A stretch of 64,000 nt of DNA from Oligoflexus sp. (GCF_035712445.1 NZ_DASTAT010000141.1:1-64000), one strand, 5' to 3'. Shown: positions 34,260 through 43,627, numbered from the stretch's first letter. Notes: a model not told the origin generated them from the letters alone. Translations and numbers: made by a program.

Positions 34260-35414
34260 TCAGACATATATCCCGTTCTTGATTTTCTCGACTATGATTT
34301 TTTCTGGCATGGTGGGATCACGTGGATCGACGGTGAAAAACGCCTGCTGTTCGCAGCGACGCTTGTTTTCAAGCAGCCAACGCAGAATATCGGCAAGGCC
34401 CTTGTTGCGTTTGTCACGGAAGAAAGGATCGTTCGCCAGGGCGTCTTTAGCCTTCTTCAGGGCTCGGACTTCCTGCGCATCGTTCTCTTTTACGGGGTAG
34501 TCGTTCAAATCGTATTTCTTGATATCCTCGGGCAAAACGCCCAAAAATCTGACTTCCGGCGCGGAATAATCCGAGTTTCGAATCAGCGATGCGGCGGATC
34601 CGGCCTTCAAAGTCCGGTAGATATTCTGCATCGTATAGGCGTCAAGGTCGCCGAAGAAATAGAGGGGAACCTGCAGCTGATCCTGAATCCGTTTCAGCCA
34701 GCCCCGCACCGCGTTCGACGGAACGCCTTGGGCACCGACCAGGATGCAGTTATGACGTTTGGTGTAACCATTGGCCACCAAAGTGTTCGCCGTACCCTCC
34801 GATTCGACGATCAGGCAGTAGTCGATTTTTTTCCGCGCCTTCAGCTGCAGATTCTGCGGCCGGTTTTTCGGCTGAAATGGCGAGGTACCGAGCTGGGAAA
34901 GGTCGATGACCGCACGGCCGCCATCCGAAAGGGTTTCCTCGACCACCAGCTGCTGCGAGTAGGTTTGACCCCCACGGTCGTTGGCGTAGCAGTTGAGTTC
35001 CTCGCGATAGCATTCGAGGATCTCGCAGATGAAGTCGATGATGGAATCGGATTCGTCCTGATCCGCGAAGTCGATGGGTTTCATGAAGGCGTTGTGCTTC
35101 ACTTCACCTTTGGAAATATAGTAAAGCTCACGCTTGGTGTTGACCGCGCCGGTCGAGATGTTGCGCAGGAGGATCTCCAGCATGAAGACCGCGCGCGACA
35201 TTTTCTTCACCGAAGCCACATTGAGTTCGGTCTTGATTTTCTTCTTACCAGGCGTCAGGAAACCCACTTTGAAATCATAGAGGGCGTTGTCCAGACTGCA
35301 CTTGGTGGCTTCGATCACCGGCCGTTTGGCTTTTTCCAGATCCTTCAGCAGTCTCTCGCACAGCTCAATCGACAAGTCAGGTATATCGTGCTGTAGAACC
35401 TTGCCGCGCATCAT
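34260..35414 (-). CDS. top6A: DNA topoisomerase VI subunit A (Spo11/Top6A family)
   Basis: The DNA-cleaving subunit of a type IIB topoisomerase. 384 residues. The winged-helix domain has the catalytic tyrosine in TKRELYYISKG (Tyr98/Tyr99). The Toprim domain shows CLIVESEGTAN (Glu204/Glu206) and FFGDLDAYTM (Asp256, Asp258) as metal ligands, with the family segment LVGAQGVPSNAVR between. All key residues are present, so it should be active. MM at the start has AAAGGAG 4-7 nt upstream. It follows the B subunit gene by 12 bases. Topo VI is standard in archaea and plants but sporadic in bacteria. It is full length, unlike plasmid-borne Mini-A or single-chain Topo VIII forms. Confidence 0.93.
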   Translation of the reverse strand: MMRGKVLQHDIPDLSIELCERLLKDLEKAKRPVIEATKCSLDNALYDFKVGFLTPGKKKIKTELNVASVKKMSRAVFMLEILLRNISTGAVNTKRELYYISKGEVKHNAFMKPIDFADQDESDSIIDFICEILECYREELNCYANDRGGQTYSQQLVVEETLSDGGRAVIDLSQLGTSPFQPKNRPQNLQLKARKKIDYCLIVESEGTANTLVANGYTKRHNCILVGAQGVPSNAVRGWLKRIQDQLQVPLYFFGDLDAYTMQNIYRTLKAGSAASLIRNSDYSAPEVRFLGVLPEDIKKYDLNDYPVKENDAQEVRALKKAKDALANDPFFRDKRNKGLADILRWLLENKRRCEQQAFFTVDPRDPTMPEKIIVEKIKNGIYV

Positions 35415-35426
35415 CCACTCCTTTGA

Positions 35427-37574
35427 TTACTTTTTCTTGCCTTTGCTGGGAACTTTCTTCAAAGCCTTAGGTTTGGCCTTCTTCGCCGCGGGCTTAGCCG
35501 CGGATTTACCCGCGGATTTTTTCGCCGCAGGCTTCGCCGCCGCAGGTTTTGCCGGGGCCTTGGCCGCTGGCTTTGCCGTCTTTTTACCCGTGCCTTTGTC
35601 GGCCTTCGCCTTGGCCTTGCCTTGAGGCTGCGGTTCAGCCGCGATGGCTTTGGCGGTTCCTCGGGCGGCTTCCGCCTTGTTCTTCGCGACGGCCTTGGCC
35701 TTGGACTTGGACTTCTTGCCGGAAGCCGCTTTTTCTTCGACCTCTTCGGACAGCTCATCCGTATCTATTTCATCGACCGCATCACGCGATTTCTTGCGTT
35801 TGCCGCCGCGCTTTCTATCATCGGTCGGAGGGCTTTCATCCTCGTCCTCATCATCCTGGTCCAGGTCGGATTTTTCACCCTTGGCCAGAGTCAGTTCATA
35901 GGCGGCGCCCAGACGCTTCTTTTTACGCTTGATCGCCACTTCGAGCTGGGCTTCGGCCTCTTCAAGCTCTTTCGCAGCCTCCTGCGTATCGCGGCCCAGA
36001 ATCTTCAGAAGTCCCTTGTGCGCGGCCGAGCGACGGTCCTCGTTGGACTGGGTCATGCGTACAAGGCCATCGACCAGGATCGGCGCGAACTGCTCGATAT
36101 GAGCCATCTTGCTTTCCAAGAGGGCTTCCTTGTGCTCGCGCCTGAGGTGACGGGACAGTCTTTGCCCGCCTTGCATCAGGGCGCGGCGGATCTCTTCGAC
36201 CAATTCGTCCGACGCATCGATGGTTTCCTTCGAGGCGTTTTTGAATTTGATGAAGGGCGAGACCACGGATACCGCTATAATGTATGGTCCCTGCGGCAGC
36301 GCCCCGCGCGCCTGCTTCATGCCGTAAACTTTCCAGTTCACCGACGTGATGGCTTTGACAATCGCGCAGCCGGCCTTATCGAACTGGAGCGGCACGCGGT
36401 TGGCAAAGCGTAGAACCTGGCAGGCTTCGTCATCCTCGCCCTCGGCCTTGCTCCCACGTTCTTCCAAACGGGCGATGGCCACTTCCACCTGGATGGGTTT
36501 GAAGTCGCAGATCGCCGGACGGCGCGAGACGACCGAGAAATAATCAACCTCACCAAGGCGCAGGATGCTCTTGGCCAGGCCCGCTTCGCCGATCGCCAGC
36601 ACGGAGTTGGTGGACGGCGGCAGGAGCGAGGCATTCTGAATCGCGGAAAAGAGCGCCTTGCGCTGCTCTTCATTCAAGTCGGACAACGGGTTATCCAGCA
36701 TTTTCTTCTGAATGCCGTGATTCGCCACCATATCCTGCATCACCTGGTCGGTCACGCGCGAGAAGGCGGTCAAAAGCCACTCGCGCACCGAAATCTTGCC
36801 AAAGAGCTTGCCGTGCGCCAGGAACTCGCCGAGTTTCATGGTGTGCGGATGAGGGGCCGTGGCTTCAGGAATATGCGGGACCTTGGTGGCCACGCGCTCG
36901 ATGTGCACCTCGTCATCATCCATCAGCTTATAGTGAAGCTCAAGATGCGGGTTCACCAGAACGTTGCTCTTCAGGAAAGCCATGATACCGGCTTCACCGT
37001 TCATCTGCACCCGGCCGTCGATCAGGAACTCGACGCTGGTGCCGTGCGGACGATCCCAGTCGATTTCCTGCTTATCCTTGAACACGCCCTTGTTGTTCTT
37101 CAAATCGATTTCGATGACGCAGGACGTGGCCTTCTTCTGCCCCTTGCAGCGGGTGACGACCTTCACACCCTGGGCGGCCGTTTGCATGGCCCAGGTCGTG
37201 GCCGCGGAAATACCGATCCCCTGCTGGCCGCGGGTGCAACGTCCGCGACCGAACTTGGAGGAGGCCAGGTATTCACCGAAGACCATCGGCAGTTCCTTGA
37301 CGGGAATGCCCGGTCCGTTGTCTTCGACGCGAATCAACACAAGATCGGTGTTCTTGGTCGCGCCTTTGCCCTTCCGTTCGATAAGAACGCGAATCGTGGG
37401 CAGGATATTGTGTTCCTCGCAAGCATCCAAAGAGTTATCGAACGCTTCTTTCAGCGTCGTCAGAACCGCCTTGGTGGGCGAGGAGAAGCCGACCTGCTGC
37501 AGATTCTTGGCAAAGTACTCAGCGGTACTGCTGGTCTTGATCTGTGCTGGTTCCTTGATCTTGCCGACTGCCAT
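35427..37574 (-). CDS. top6B: DNA topoisomerase VI subunit B (Top6B) with basic tail
   Basis: The ATPase subunit that drives strand passage with Top6A. 715 residues. The GHKL ATP site has LKEAFDNSLDACEEH (about 44-58), VEDNGPGIP (about 88) and RGQQGIGISAA (about 115-125). The helix-two-turn-helix and transducer follow, the latter with a switch Lys expected near KAGCAIVKAITSV (about 400). After an acidic stretch (DLDQDDEDEDES, about 570) the last ~110 residues are Lys/Ala/Pro repeats like a histone H1 tail. Archaeal Top6B proteins are usually 500-650 residues and lack this tail. The start at 37574 is preceded by a visible promoter and palindrome. It heads the top6BA operon. Confidence 0.93.
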   Translation of the reverse strand: MAVGKIKEPAQIKTSSTAEYFAKNLQQVGFSSPTKAVLTTLKEAFDNSLDACEEHNILPTIRVLIERKGKGATKNTDLVLIRVEDNGPGIPVKELPMVFGEYLASSKFGRGRCTRGQQGIGISAATTWAMQTAAQGVKVVTRCKGQKKATSCVIEIDLKNNKGVFKDKQEIDWDRPHGTSVEFLIDGRVQMNGEAGIMAFLKSNVLVNPHLELHYKLMDDDEVHIERVATKVPHIPEATAPHPHTMKLGEFLAHGKLFGKISVREWLLTAFSRVTDQVMQDMVANHGIQKKMLDNPLSDLNEEQRKALFSAIQNASLLPPSTNSVLAIGEAGLAKSILRLGEVDYFSVVSRRPAICDFKPIQVEVAIARLEERGSKAEGEDDEACQVLRFANRVPLQFDKAGCAIVKAITSVNWKVYGMKQARGALPQGPYIIAVSVVSPFIKFKNASKETIDASDELVEEIRRALMQGGQRLSRHLRREHKEALLESKMAHIEQFAPILVDGLVRMTQSNEDRRSAAHKGLLKILGRDTQEAAKELEEAEAQLEVAIKRKKKRLGAAYELTLAKGEKSDLDQDDEDEDESPPTDDRKRGGKRKKSRDAVDEIDTDELSEEVEEKAASGKKSKSKAKAVAKNKAEAARGTAKAIAAEPQPQGKAKAKADKGTGKKTAKPAAKAPAKPAAAKPAAKKSAGKSAAKPAAKKAKPKALKKVPSKGKKK

Positions 37575-37593
37575 CCCTTCCCCCTGCGTTTCA

Positions 37594-37664
37594 AATTGAG
37601 GCCTGCTGCAGCCTCAATTCAATGGCCCACCTTAAACTATACAAAATACACAGGTTTCTGTCCC
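37594..37664 (-). promoter_or_regulatory. top6BA promoter and leader palindrome
   Basis: On the minus strand a GGGACA -35 (37659-37664), 17-nt spacer and TATAGT -10 (37636-37641) form the promoter. Just downstream is a perfect 9-bp inverted repeat, AATTGAGGC-8 nt-GCCTCAATT (37594-37619), usable as an operator or leader hairpin. Confidence 0.5.
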
Positions 37665-37683
37665 TACCCCGCGCGAAACGCCC

Positions 37684-37717
37684 TTGAGTTAAAGACTTTT
37701 TCCAGTTTTATTCATAA
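37684..37717 (+). promoter_or_regulatory. Candidate promoter of the chemotaxis-like operon
   Basis: TAAAGACT (37690-37697) and ATTCATAA (37710-37717) with 12 nt between resemble the flagellar sigma-28 pattern TAAAGTTT-N11-GCCGATAA. The same bases also allow a weak sigma-70 reading (TTGAGT at 37684, TTTATT at 37707). Confidence 0.35.
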
Positions 37718-37806
37718 CCCGACCAAAATCCAGGGCTCAGAATCCTGTGCAAAAAACCGAAAACTCCTACTGAGCATGCAAGCTTTGAAGGCCGTAAGGA
37801 GCTTTC

Positions 37807-40368
37807 ATGAAAGAATCAAAATTCATCGTACTCTTCGTCGACGATCAGCCCAGTGCGATCGAGCCCCTTACGGATTATACCCAGAGCCTGGGCTACGAAG
37901 CTATATGCGTCACCGATCCCACCGACGCCATGGAATTCATTCGATCTGAATATAATAATATTATCGTTGTTGTGTCGGATTTTGAAATGGGAGACATCAA
38001 TGGGCTTCAATTTCGCGCCTTGATGCTGCCCCGTTACCAGGACATCCCCTTCATCATCTATTCGGGCTTCATTGATGAAGCCATGCTCCGCCACGGCCTT
38101 GCGACCAAGGTCAGCGCTTTCGTCGACAAGCCTTATGATCTGGACCAGTTCGAGCGCATGCTGAACCAGGGCATGAGCGAGCGGCAGCAGAATCTTCTGG
38201 AGAAAAGATCTCTTCGCAGAACGTTCATCGAAGAGGCCTTTGACCTGCTCGAGGAATTCGAATCCCTGGTTTTGGGCCTGGAAAGTCGCAGTCAAGATTC
38301 CGATTCCATTCTCAATATCTTCCGCATTGTCCATACCATCAAAGGCGGCTCCGGTGTTCTGGACTGGCCCGAGTTCACTCGTTTCCTACATATTTATGAG
38401 GATCTGCTGACGAAACTGAAGGGTCAGCACCTCACCATTACGCCCAGCATCGCCTCAAAACTACTGAAAGGCTATGATTTTCTTTCCAAAGCCCTGAAGG
38501 GCCTGGAAGCGAATCGCTATATTCCCATCCAGCCCGAGGAGTGGACGCAGGAGTTCAACCTGTCCGGGATCGAGCTTTCCGGCCTTCACAAGGATCACGA
38601 TCGTCGGGACGAGATTCACAAGGTCGCCGTCGAAGGTGACGAGTCCATCCGCATGCCGACCCGCATCCTGGATGAGTTCATGGAACTGTCCGGCGAAATC
38701 ACGGTGATCCGGAACAGCGTCAATAAACTGGTTCGTTCGCTGCAGAATGAAGTGCCTGGCAACAAGGATGTCTCGCTGCTCGCCGAGTACCTTGAGGAGA
38801 TGCATAAGATCAACAGCTCGATGCAGAGCAAGATCACCGAGCTGCGCAAAGTCTCGCTGCAATCCATCGTCAAAGGTTACCACAGGACCGTGCGTGATCT
38901 ATCCATCAGTCTGCAAAAGGACATGGAGCTGCGGGTCGTCGAGGACAACCTTAGGATCGACACCAAGCTCGCCAACGTGCTGAAGCATTCGCTCATCCAT
39001 CTTTTGCGGAATTCCGCGGATCATGGCCTGGAAGGTCCGGGGGAACGCCTGAGCAACGGCAAGGCTGAACGCGGTGTGATCACCCTTCAGGCGGTCGAGC
39101 TCGCCGAGGAGATCGTCATCACCATCGCCGACGACGGCCGCGGTATTCGCACGGACATGGTCGCCGCTCGCGCTTTGGAACGCGGACTCTTCACCCAGTC
39201 CGAATTGGATCGCATGAGCGACAAGCAGATCTTCAGGATTATCTTCGAAGCCGGATTCAGCACCGCCGCTGTCGTCACGGATGTCAGCGGACGCGGGGTC
39301 GGCATGGATATGGTCAAGACTTCGATTGAATCCGTCGGCGGCCGGGTCGATGTCGATTCGATTCGCGGCAAGGGCACCACCTTCACGCTGCGACTGCCCA
39401 TTCCCAAGTCAGTTCTTATCATTCATTCGCTGCGCGTCAGGGCCGGCGGCCAGCAGTTCAGCATCCCTCAGGATCACATCGTCCGGCTTGTCAGGCTCGA
39501 TGCGCAAAAGCGCAAGGAGCGGATCAAGAGCATGGGCGATGTGGAGTTTTTGCATCAGGGCGATGATCTTTATCAGCTGATCGATCTGAATGCCCTCATT
39601 CAGAACAAGAAAGCCTCTCATCAGGAAACGGATCAGGAATGGAGTATCGTCCTGGTTCGCACGGAAGGCCTCATCTATGGAATTTTAGTCGATGCGATCG
39701 AGGATGCGGAGGAAGTCGTTGTGAAACGGCTCGCTCCTCAGGTTCGCTCGGAAATCTTCATGGGGTCCACCTTCCTCGATAATGGCCAGGTGGGTTTGAT
39801 TATCGACACCCAAGGGGTCGCCGACAAACTGGGCCTCAGCCATGATGAAGACAAGGCGACCGAAGCGAGCGCGGCTTCGATCGAAGCCCCACGCACGGAT
39901 TATATCGTTTTCCAGCTGGGCGTCTCGGGGCGCTATGCCCTGCCGCTGGCGGATGTGTTTCGGCTGGAGGATCTTGATCCTCGGCAGTTCACGCATGTGG
40001 GTGGCCGCCTGACCATGATCTATCGTGACCGTGTAATGCCGCTTCTGATCATTGAAAAGGCCATGAAGCTCAATGCGGACAAGGGGCTTTTGGAGAATGA
40101 AAAGGTCCCGTCCATCATCTGCCAGCTGAAGGACCAGTACTACGCTCTTTTAGTGAGCCGCATCCAGGACATCATCAGCACGACGGAAACCGTGGATACG
40201 AGTCTCGATCTTGGGCCCTGCATTCGCGGCAGCCTGATTGATCAGAACAAGGTTTTAACGATACTGAATCTATATCAGCTGCTCGGATTGGAGCAACCGC
40301 ACGCGGCGGAAGCTTCTGCTGTTCAACAGGCCGCCGTGAAAGCTGAGCAGGGTTGGGGTCTGTTTTAA
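37807..40368 (+). CDS. Hybrid CheA kinase with N-terminal receiver domain and two CheW-like domains
   Basis: 853 residues. The receiver domain (about 1-125) has VDDQPS, the phosphoacceptor Asp in VSDFEMGD and Lys in VDKPY. An Hpt domain follows with HTIKGGSG (about 178), then a dimerisation region and the HATPase with LLRNSADHGLE (about 400), DDGRGI and VSGRGVGMDM. Two successive CheW-like domains end the protein (about 535-680 and 700-840). The P3 region departs from the standard CheA text (VKGYHRTVRDLSISLQ), so this is an alternative CheA. It is first gene of the operon, starting ATG 37807 with AAGGAG upstream. The receiver next to Hpt suggests built-in phosphate storage or feedback. Confidence 0.93.
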   Translation: MKESKFIVLFVDDQPSAIEPLTDYTQSLGYEAICVTDPTDAMEFIRSEYNNIIVVVSDFEMGDINGLQFRALMLPRYQDIPFIIYSGFIDEAMLRHGLATKVSAFVDKPYDLDQFERMLNQGMSERQQNLLEKRSLRRTFIEEAFDLLEEFESLVLGLESRSQDSDSILNIFRIVHTIKGGSGVLDWPEFTRFLHIYEDLLTKLKGQHLTITPSIASKLLKGYDFLSKALKGLEANRYIPIQPEEWTQEFNLSGIELSGLHKDHDRRDEIHKVAVEGDESIRMPTRILDEFMELSGEITVIRNSVNKLVRSLQNEVPGNKDVSLLAEYLEEMHKINSSMQSKITELRKVSLQSIVKGYHRTVRDLSISLQKDMELRVVEDNLRIDTKLANVLKHSLIHLLRNSADHGLEGPGERLSNGKAERGVITLQAVELAEEIVITIADDGRGIRTDMVAARALERGLFTQSELDRMSDKQIFRIIFEAGFSTAAVVTDVSGRGVGMDMVKTSIESVGGRVDVDSIRGKGTTFTLRLPIPKSVLIIHSLRVRAGGQQFSIPQDHIVRLVRLDAQKRKERIKSMGDVEFLHQGDDLYQLIDLNALIQNKKASHQETDQEWSIVLVRTEGLIYGILVDAIEDAEEVVVKRLAPQVRSEIFMGSTFLDNGQVGLIIDTQGVADKLGLSHDEDKATEASAASIEAPRTDYIVFQLGVSGRYALPLADVFRLEDLDPRQFTHVGGRLTMIYRDRVMPLLIIEKAMKLNADKGLLENEKVPSIICQLKDQYYALLVSRIQDIISTTETVDTSLDLGPCIRGSLIDQNKVLTILNLYQLLGLEQPHAAEASAVQQAAVKAEQGWGLF

Positions 40369-40377
40369 GGAGTCTTG

Positions 40378-43155
40378 ATGCAGTTAATGGATGAAGCCAT
40401 CCAGGAGTTTATCAACGAGTGCAGCGAGATGCTGGAACGCGTTTCGGTGACGTTGACCGACATTGAACGAACAGGTCCGAGCCCGGACAAGTACAGTTCG
40501 ATCTATCGGGATATTCACACCATAAAAGGTTCAGCCCAGCTCTTTGGCTTCAATCAGATCGGCACCCTGGCCCACGCCATGGAAGCCACGCTGGATCCTG
40601 TGCGCAAAGGCCGGCTGCAGCTGAGCAGCGACCTCGTCGATTTGATTTTGAAAGGCCTTGATCATATTCATCACATCCTCGAAACCGTGAAAAAGGACAG
40701 GCGCGAGGGTGATTTTCAAAAGGAAGTGCAGCAGTATATTCCCCGGCTCGTGGACACGCTGACCCGGAAATATCATACGCCCCTCAGGCTCCTGCGTGAT
40801 GAATTCGCGGACTATGAAATCCTGCCGAAGGAAACGCCCGTGCAGCTGATGCCCGAGGAGCTGGCGGAAATGACCAAACCGATCCCGGCTCCCGTGCGCG
40901 TTGCGTCCACCAAGGGAAACGCTCCGGCCTCGCCCCCTGTGGCTGGGGTGGAACCGCTGTCCAAGGCACCCGCACGGACTCCTGCGCCCGCAATCCAAAA
41001 GAGCGCAAAGCCTGCGGACGAACGCCCGGCTGCTCCTGCTGCGGCCGAGAATCAGGATACCATCCGCGTTCAGGTCACGGTTCTGGATAAGCTGATGAAC
41101 CTCGCCGGCGAACTCGTCCTCGTCCGCAATCAGATGCTGCGCTATTCGAGCGTTCATGCGCGGCAGAATCCTGAGCTATCCCGTCTGAGTCAGAAGATCA
41201 ATGCCGTGACCTCGGAGATCCAGAACGAGGTCATGAAAACCCGCATGCAGCCGATCGGCAGCATCCTATCCAAATTCAATCGCATGATCCGGGACCTGTC
41301 CCGCGATCTGAACAAGAAGATCGAATTGAAATTGGAAGGCACGGAAACGGAACTCGACAAGGCTTTGATCGAGGCCGTCAAGGATCCCCTGACCCACATA
41401 ATCAGAAATTCCGCCGATCACGGGATTGAACTGCCTGCCGATCGCCTCGCGCAGCACAAACCCGAGCATGGCACCATCACGGTCCGGTCCTATCATGAAG
41501 GCGGCCAGGTCGTGATCGAGATTTCCGATGATGGGCGTGGTCTCAATCGCAAGAAAATCATCGAAAAAGCCTTGGAAAAAGGCATCATCACGGCCGAGGA
41601 AGGCCGACTGATGAGCGACCCGGAAGCCTGGCAGCTGATCTTCGCCGCCGGTTTTTCCACAGCGGATCAGGTGTCCAGCATCTCAGGCCGCGGGGTCGGC
41701 ATGGATGTGGTGAAGACCAATATCGAAAAGATCGGTGGCGTCATCGAACTTGATTCGGTGCAGGATCAGGGTACAAGGATCCTTCTGAAAATTCCGTTGA
41801 CCCTCGCCATCGTCCCGGCTTTGATCATCCGCTCCGGCGGCATACGGTTGGCCATTCCCCAGGTGAAACTCCTGGAGGTCCTGCGCGTCAGCAAAAGCGG
41901 AGAGGGCCAGCGCCTGGAATATATTCATGACAGGCCGGTCTATCGTCTGCGCGGTCAGCTTCTGCCTCTCGTCGACCTGCAGGAGTTTCTGTCTGTTCCC
42001 CCGCTGCGTTCGGCCAAGTCCCTCATGTTCGATGAGGATATGGCGAGCATCGTCGTTTTGAAATCCGGCTCCTCATCCTTTGGCATCATCGTCGATGAGA
42101 TCGAGGATAACGCGGACATCGTCGTCAAACCGATTCCCATGTTCTTGAAAAACGTCGGCATCTATGTCGGCGCCACGGTCCTTGGTGATGGCTCGGTGGC
42201 CCTGGCTCTTGACGTCGGCGGCATCGCCGAAAAAACCCAGCTGGCGAGCGGCGCGGATAGTCGGAAAACCCTGGATTCCGCCCAGACTCAGCAGCGCGGT
42301 CACACGGTCCTGGATTACATCGTCTTTGATATGGGCGATCAGGGCCTTTACGTTATGCCCATGAGCATCGTGAATCGTCTGGAGGAATTCAAGAACTCCC
42401 GCTTTGAATATGCCGGCCATAGAAAGCTCGTTCAGTACCGGGATAAGCTTCTGCCCATAGTCTCGCTTGCGGACTACTACCAGGACCTTTCCCCCGAGCT
42501 GAAGGACTATACTCTCAAGTCGCTGAAAGATCCGCCGGATGCCGTGTGCCCCGTGATCGTCCTGCAGATCTATGACAGGCTCGTGGGCCTCCAGGTTCGC
42601 CGGATCGTCGACATCGTCGGGATGGATGGCAATATCGACGATAGTTTGAAGATTCATCATGCGATTCATGGCACGCTCATCTTCAAAAATCGCATCTATA
42701 CCGTACTCGACGCCTACCGCGTGATCCGCGATTCCTTGAATCTTCAGGATCAGCATGGAAAGGCAGCGGCTGGCACCACCCATCAGCTTTTGGTGGTCGA
42801 GGATTCGGACTTTTTCCGCAAGCATATGGAAAGGCTCCTGACCGATGCCGGTTACCTTGTGCGCACCGCCCAGAATGGACAGGAGGCCCTGGACATTCTG
42901 GAAGCGGCCCCCGGGGCCTTCAGCCTCGTCATATCTGATATTGAAATGCCGATCCTTGATGGTTTCGGCCTCGCCCAGAAGATTCGCGCGACGCCAACGC
43001 TGAGTCGCCTGCCTTTGATCGCGGTCACCACCCGCTATCGGCAGGCGGATATTGATCATGGGGAAAAGGTGGGCTTTGTCGCCTATCTCGAAAAGCTCAA
43101 TGAAGAGCATCTGGTCGATGTTGTCCAGAGCATACTTTCGCGCCAGGGGGCTTGA
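40378..43155 (+). CDS. Hybrid CheA kinase with C-terminal receiver domain and two CheW-like domains
   Basis: 925 residues. The N-terminal Hpt has HTIKGSAQ (about 47). A Pro/Ala-rich linker runs from about 170 to 220. The dimerisation and HATPase parts carry the canonical MKTRMQPIGSILSKF, RNSADHGIEL, DDGRGLN and SGRGVGMDVV. Two CheW-like domains follow (about 475-620 and 645-785), then a receiver domain (about 800-925) with VVEDSDF, ISDIEMP and a final Lys in LEKLNEE. The ATG at 40378 has AGGAG 5 nt before it; a TTG lies one codon earlier. It follows the first CheA by 9 bases. Together the two CheAs carry receivers at opposite ends. Confidence 0.93.
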   Translation: MQLMDEAIQEFINECSEMLERVSVTLTDIERTGPSPDKYSSIYRDIHTIKGSAQLFGFNQIGTLAHAMEATLDPVRKGRLQLSSDLVDLILKGLDHIHHILETVKKDRREGDFQKEVQQYIPRLVDTLTRKYHTPLRLLRDEFADYEILPKETPVQLMPEELAEMTKPIPAPVRVASTKGNAPASPPVAGVEPLSKAPARTPAPAIQKSAKPADERPAAPAAAENQDTIRVQVTVLDKLMNLAGELVLVRNQMLRYSSVHARQNPELSRLSQKINAVTSEIQNEVMKTRMQPIGSILSKFNRMIRDLSRDLNKKIELKLEGTETELDKALIEAVKDPLTHIIRNSADHGIELPADRLAQHKPEHGTITVRSYHEGGQVVIEISDDGRGLNRKKIIEKALEKGIITAEEGRLMSDPEAWQLIFAAGFSTADQVSSISGRGVGMDVVKTNIEKIGGVIELDSVQDQGTRILLKIPLTLAIVPALIIRSGGIRLAIPQVKLLEVLRVSKSGEGQRLEYIHDRPVYRLRGQLLPLVDLQEFLSVPPLRSAKSLMFDEDMASIVVLKSGSSSFGIIVDEIEDNADIVVKPIPMFLKNVGIYVGATVLGDGSVALALDVGGIAEKTQLASGADSRKTLDSAQTQQRGHTVLDYIVFDMGDQGLYVMPMSIVNRLEEFKNSRFEYAGHRKLVQYRDKLLPIVSLADYYQDLSPELKDYTLKSLKDPPDAVCPVIVLQIYDRLVGLQVRRIVDIVGMDGNIDDSLKIHHAIHGTLIFKNRIYTVLDAYRVIRDSLNLQDQHGKAAAGTTHQLLVVEDSDFFRKHMERLLTDAGYLVRTAQNGQEALDILEAAPGAFSLVISDIEMPILDGFGLAQKIRATPTLSRLPLIAVTTRYRQADIDHGEKVGFVAYLEKLNEEHLVDVVQSILSRQGA

Positions 43156-43158
43156 ACG

Positions 43159-43617
43159 ATGAGCACAAAACAAAACAAAGTCCAGCTCAGCACTTTTTTC
43201 CTGGGAAGCCGCTGGTTCGCCTTCGATGTGACCCGGGTTCAGGAAATCGTCAAACCCATGGACCTGACTCCGGTGCCGCTGGCGCCCGTTCACGTCCGCG
43301 GCCTGATCAACCTGCGCGGTCAGGTGGCCACTGCGATCGGACTGCGCGAGCTCTTTGCTCTCAAGGACCAGGGCGTGGCCGAGGCCTTCAATATGGTCTG
43401 CCGCGTCGATGGCTTTCTGATGGCGTTTCAGGTCGATCAGATCGGTGATGTGATTGAAGTCACGATGCAGGACTATGAAACCGTGCCGGCCACCATACCC
43501 GAATCAACAAGGAAGTTCCTGTCCGGTGTTTTCAAAATGCAAAGTCAGCTGCTGAGTGTGATCGACCTCGACAAGGTCACCGAAGTTCTGAACCAAACCG
43601 GCGGCAAAGCTGCTTAA
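43159..43617 (+). CDS. cheW: CheW scaffold protein
   Basis: 152 residues comprising one CheW domain: FFLGSRWFAFDVTRVQEI, the conserved VRGLINLRGQVATAIGLRE and a closing VIDLDKVTEV. It couples receptors to CheA in the array. It starts 3 bases after the CheA stop. Confidence 0.92.
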   Translation: MSTKQNKVQLSTFFLGSRWFAFDVTRVQEIVKPMDLTPVPLAPVHVRGLINLRGQVATAIGLRELFALKDQGVAEAFNMVCRVDGFLMAFQVDQIGDVIEVTMQDYETVPATIPESTRKFLSGVFKMQSQLLSVIDLDKVTEVLNQTGGKAA

Positions 43618-43627
43618 GGACGACGCC

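Noticed and set aside
34260..35414. Top6A considered as phage/plasmid Mini-A or a single-chain Topo VIII
   Set aside because: It is full length with both the winged-helix Tyr and Toprim domains and has a separate, complete B subunit gene.
35430..35760. Repetitive DNA in the top6B 3' end, considered as a repeat array or CRISPR
   Set aside because: The repetition is codon-level (Lys/Ala/Pro) and in frame, with no constant repeat/spacer spacing.
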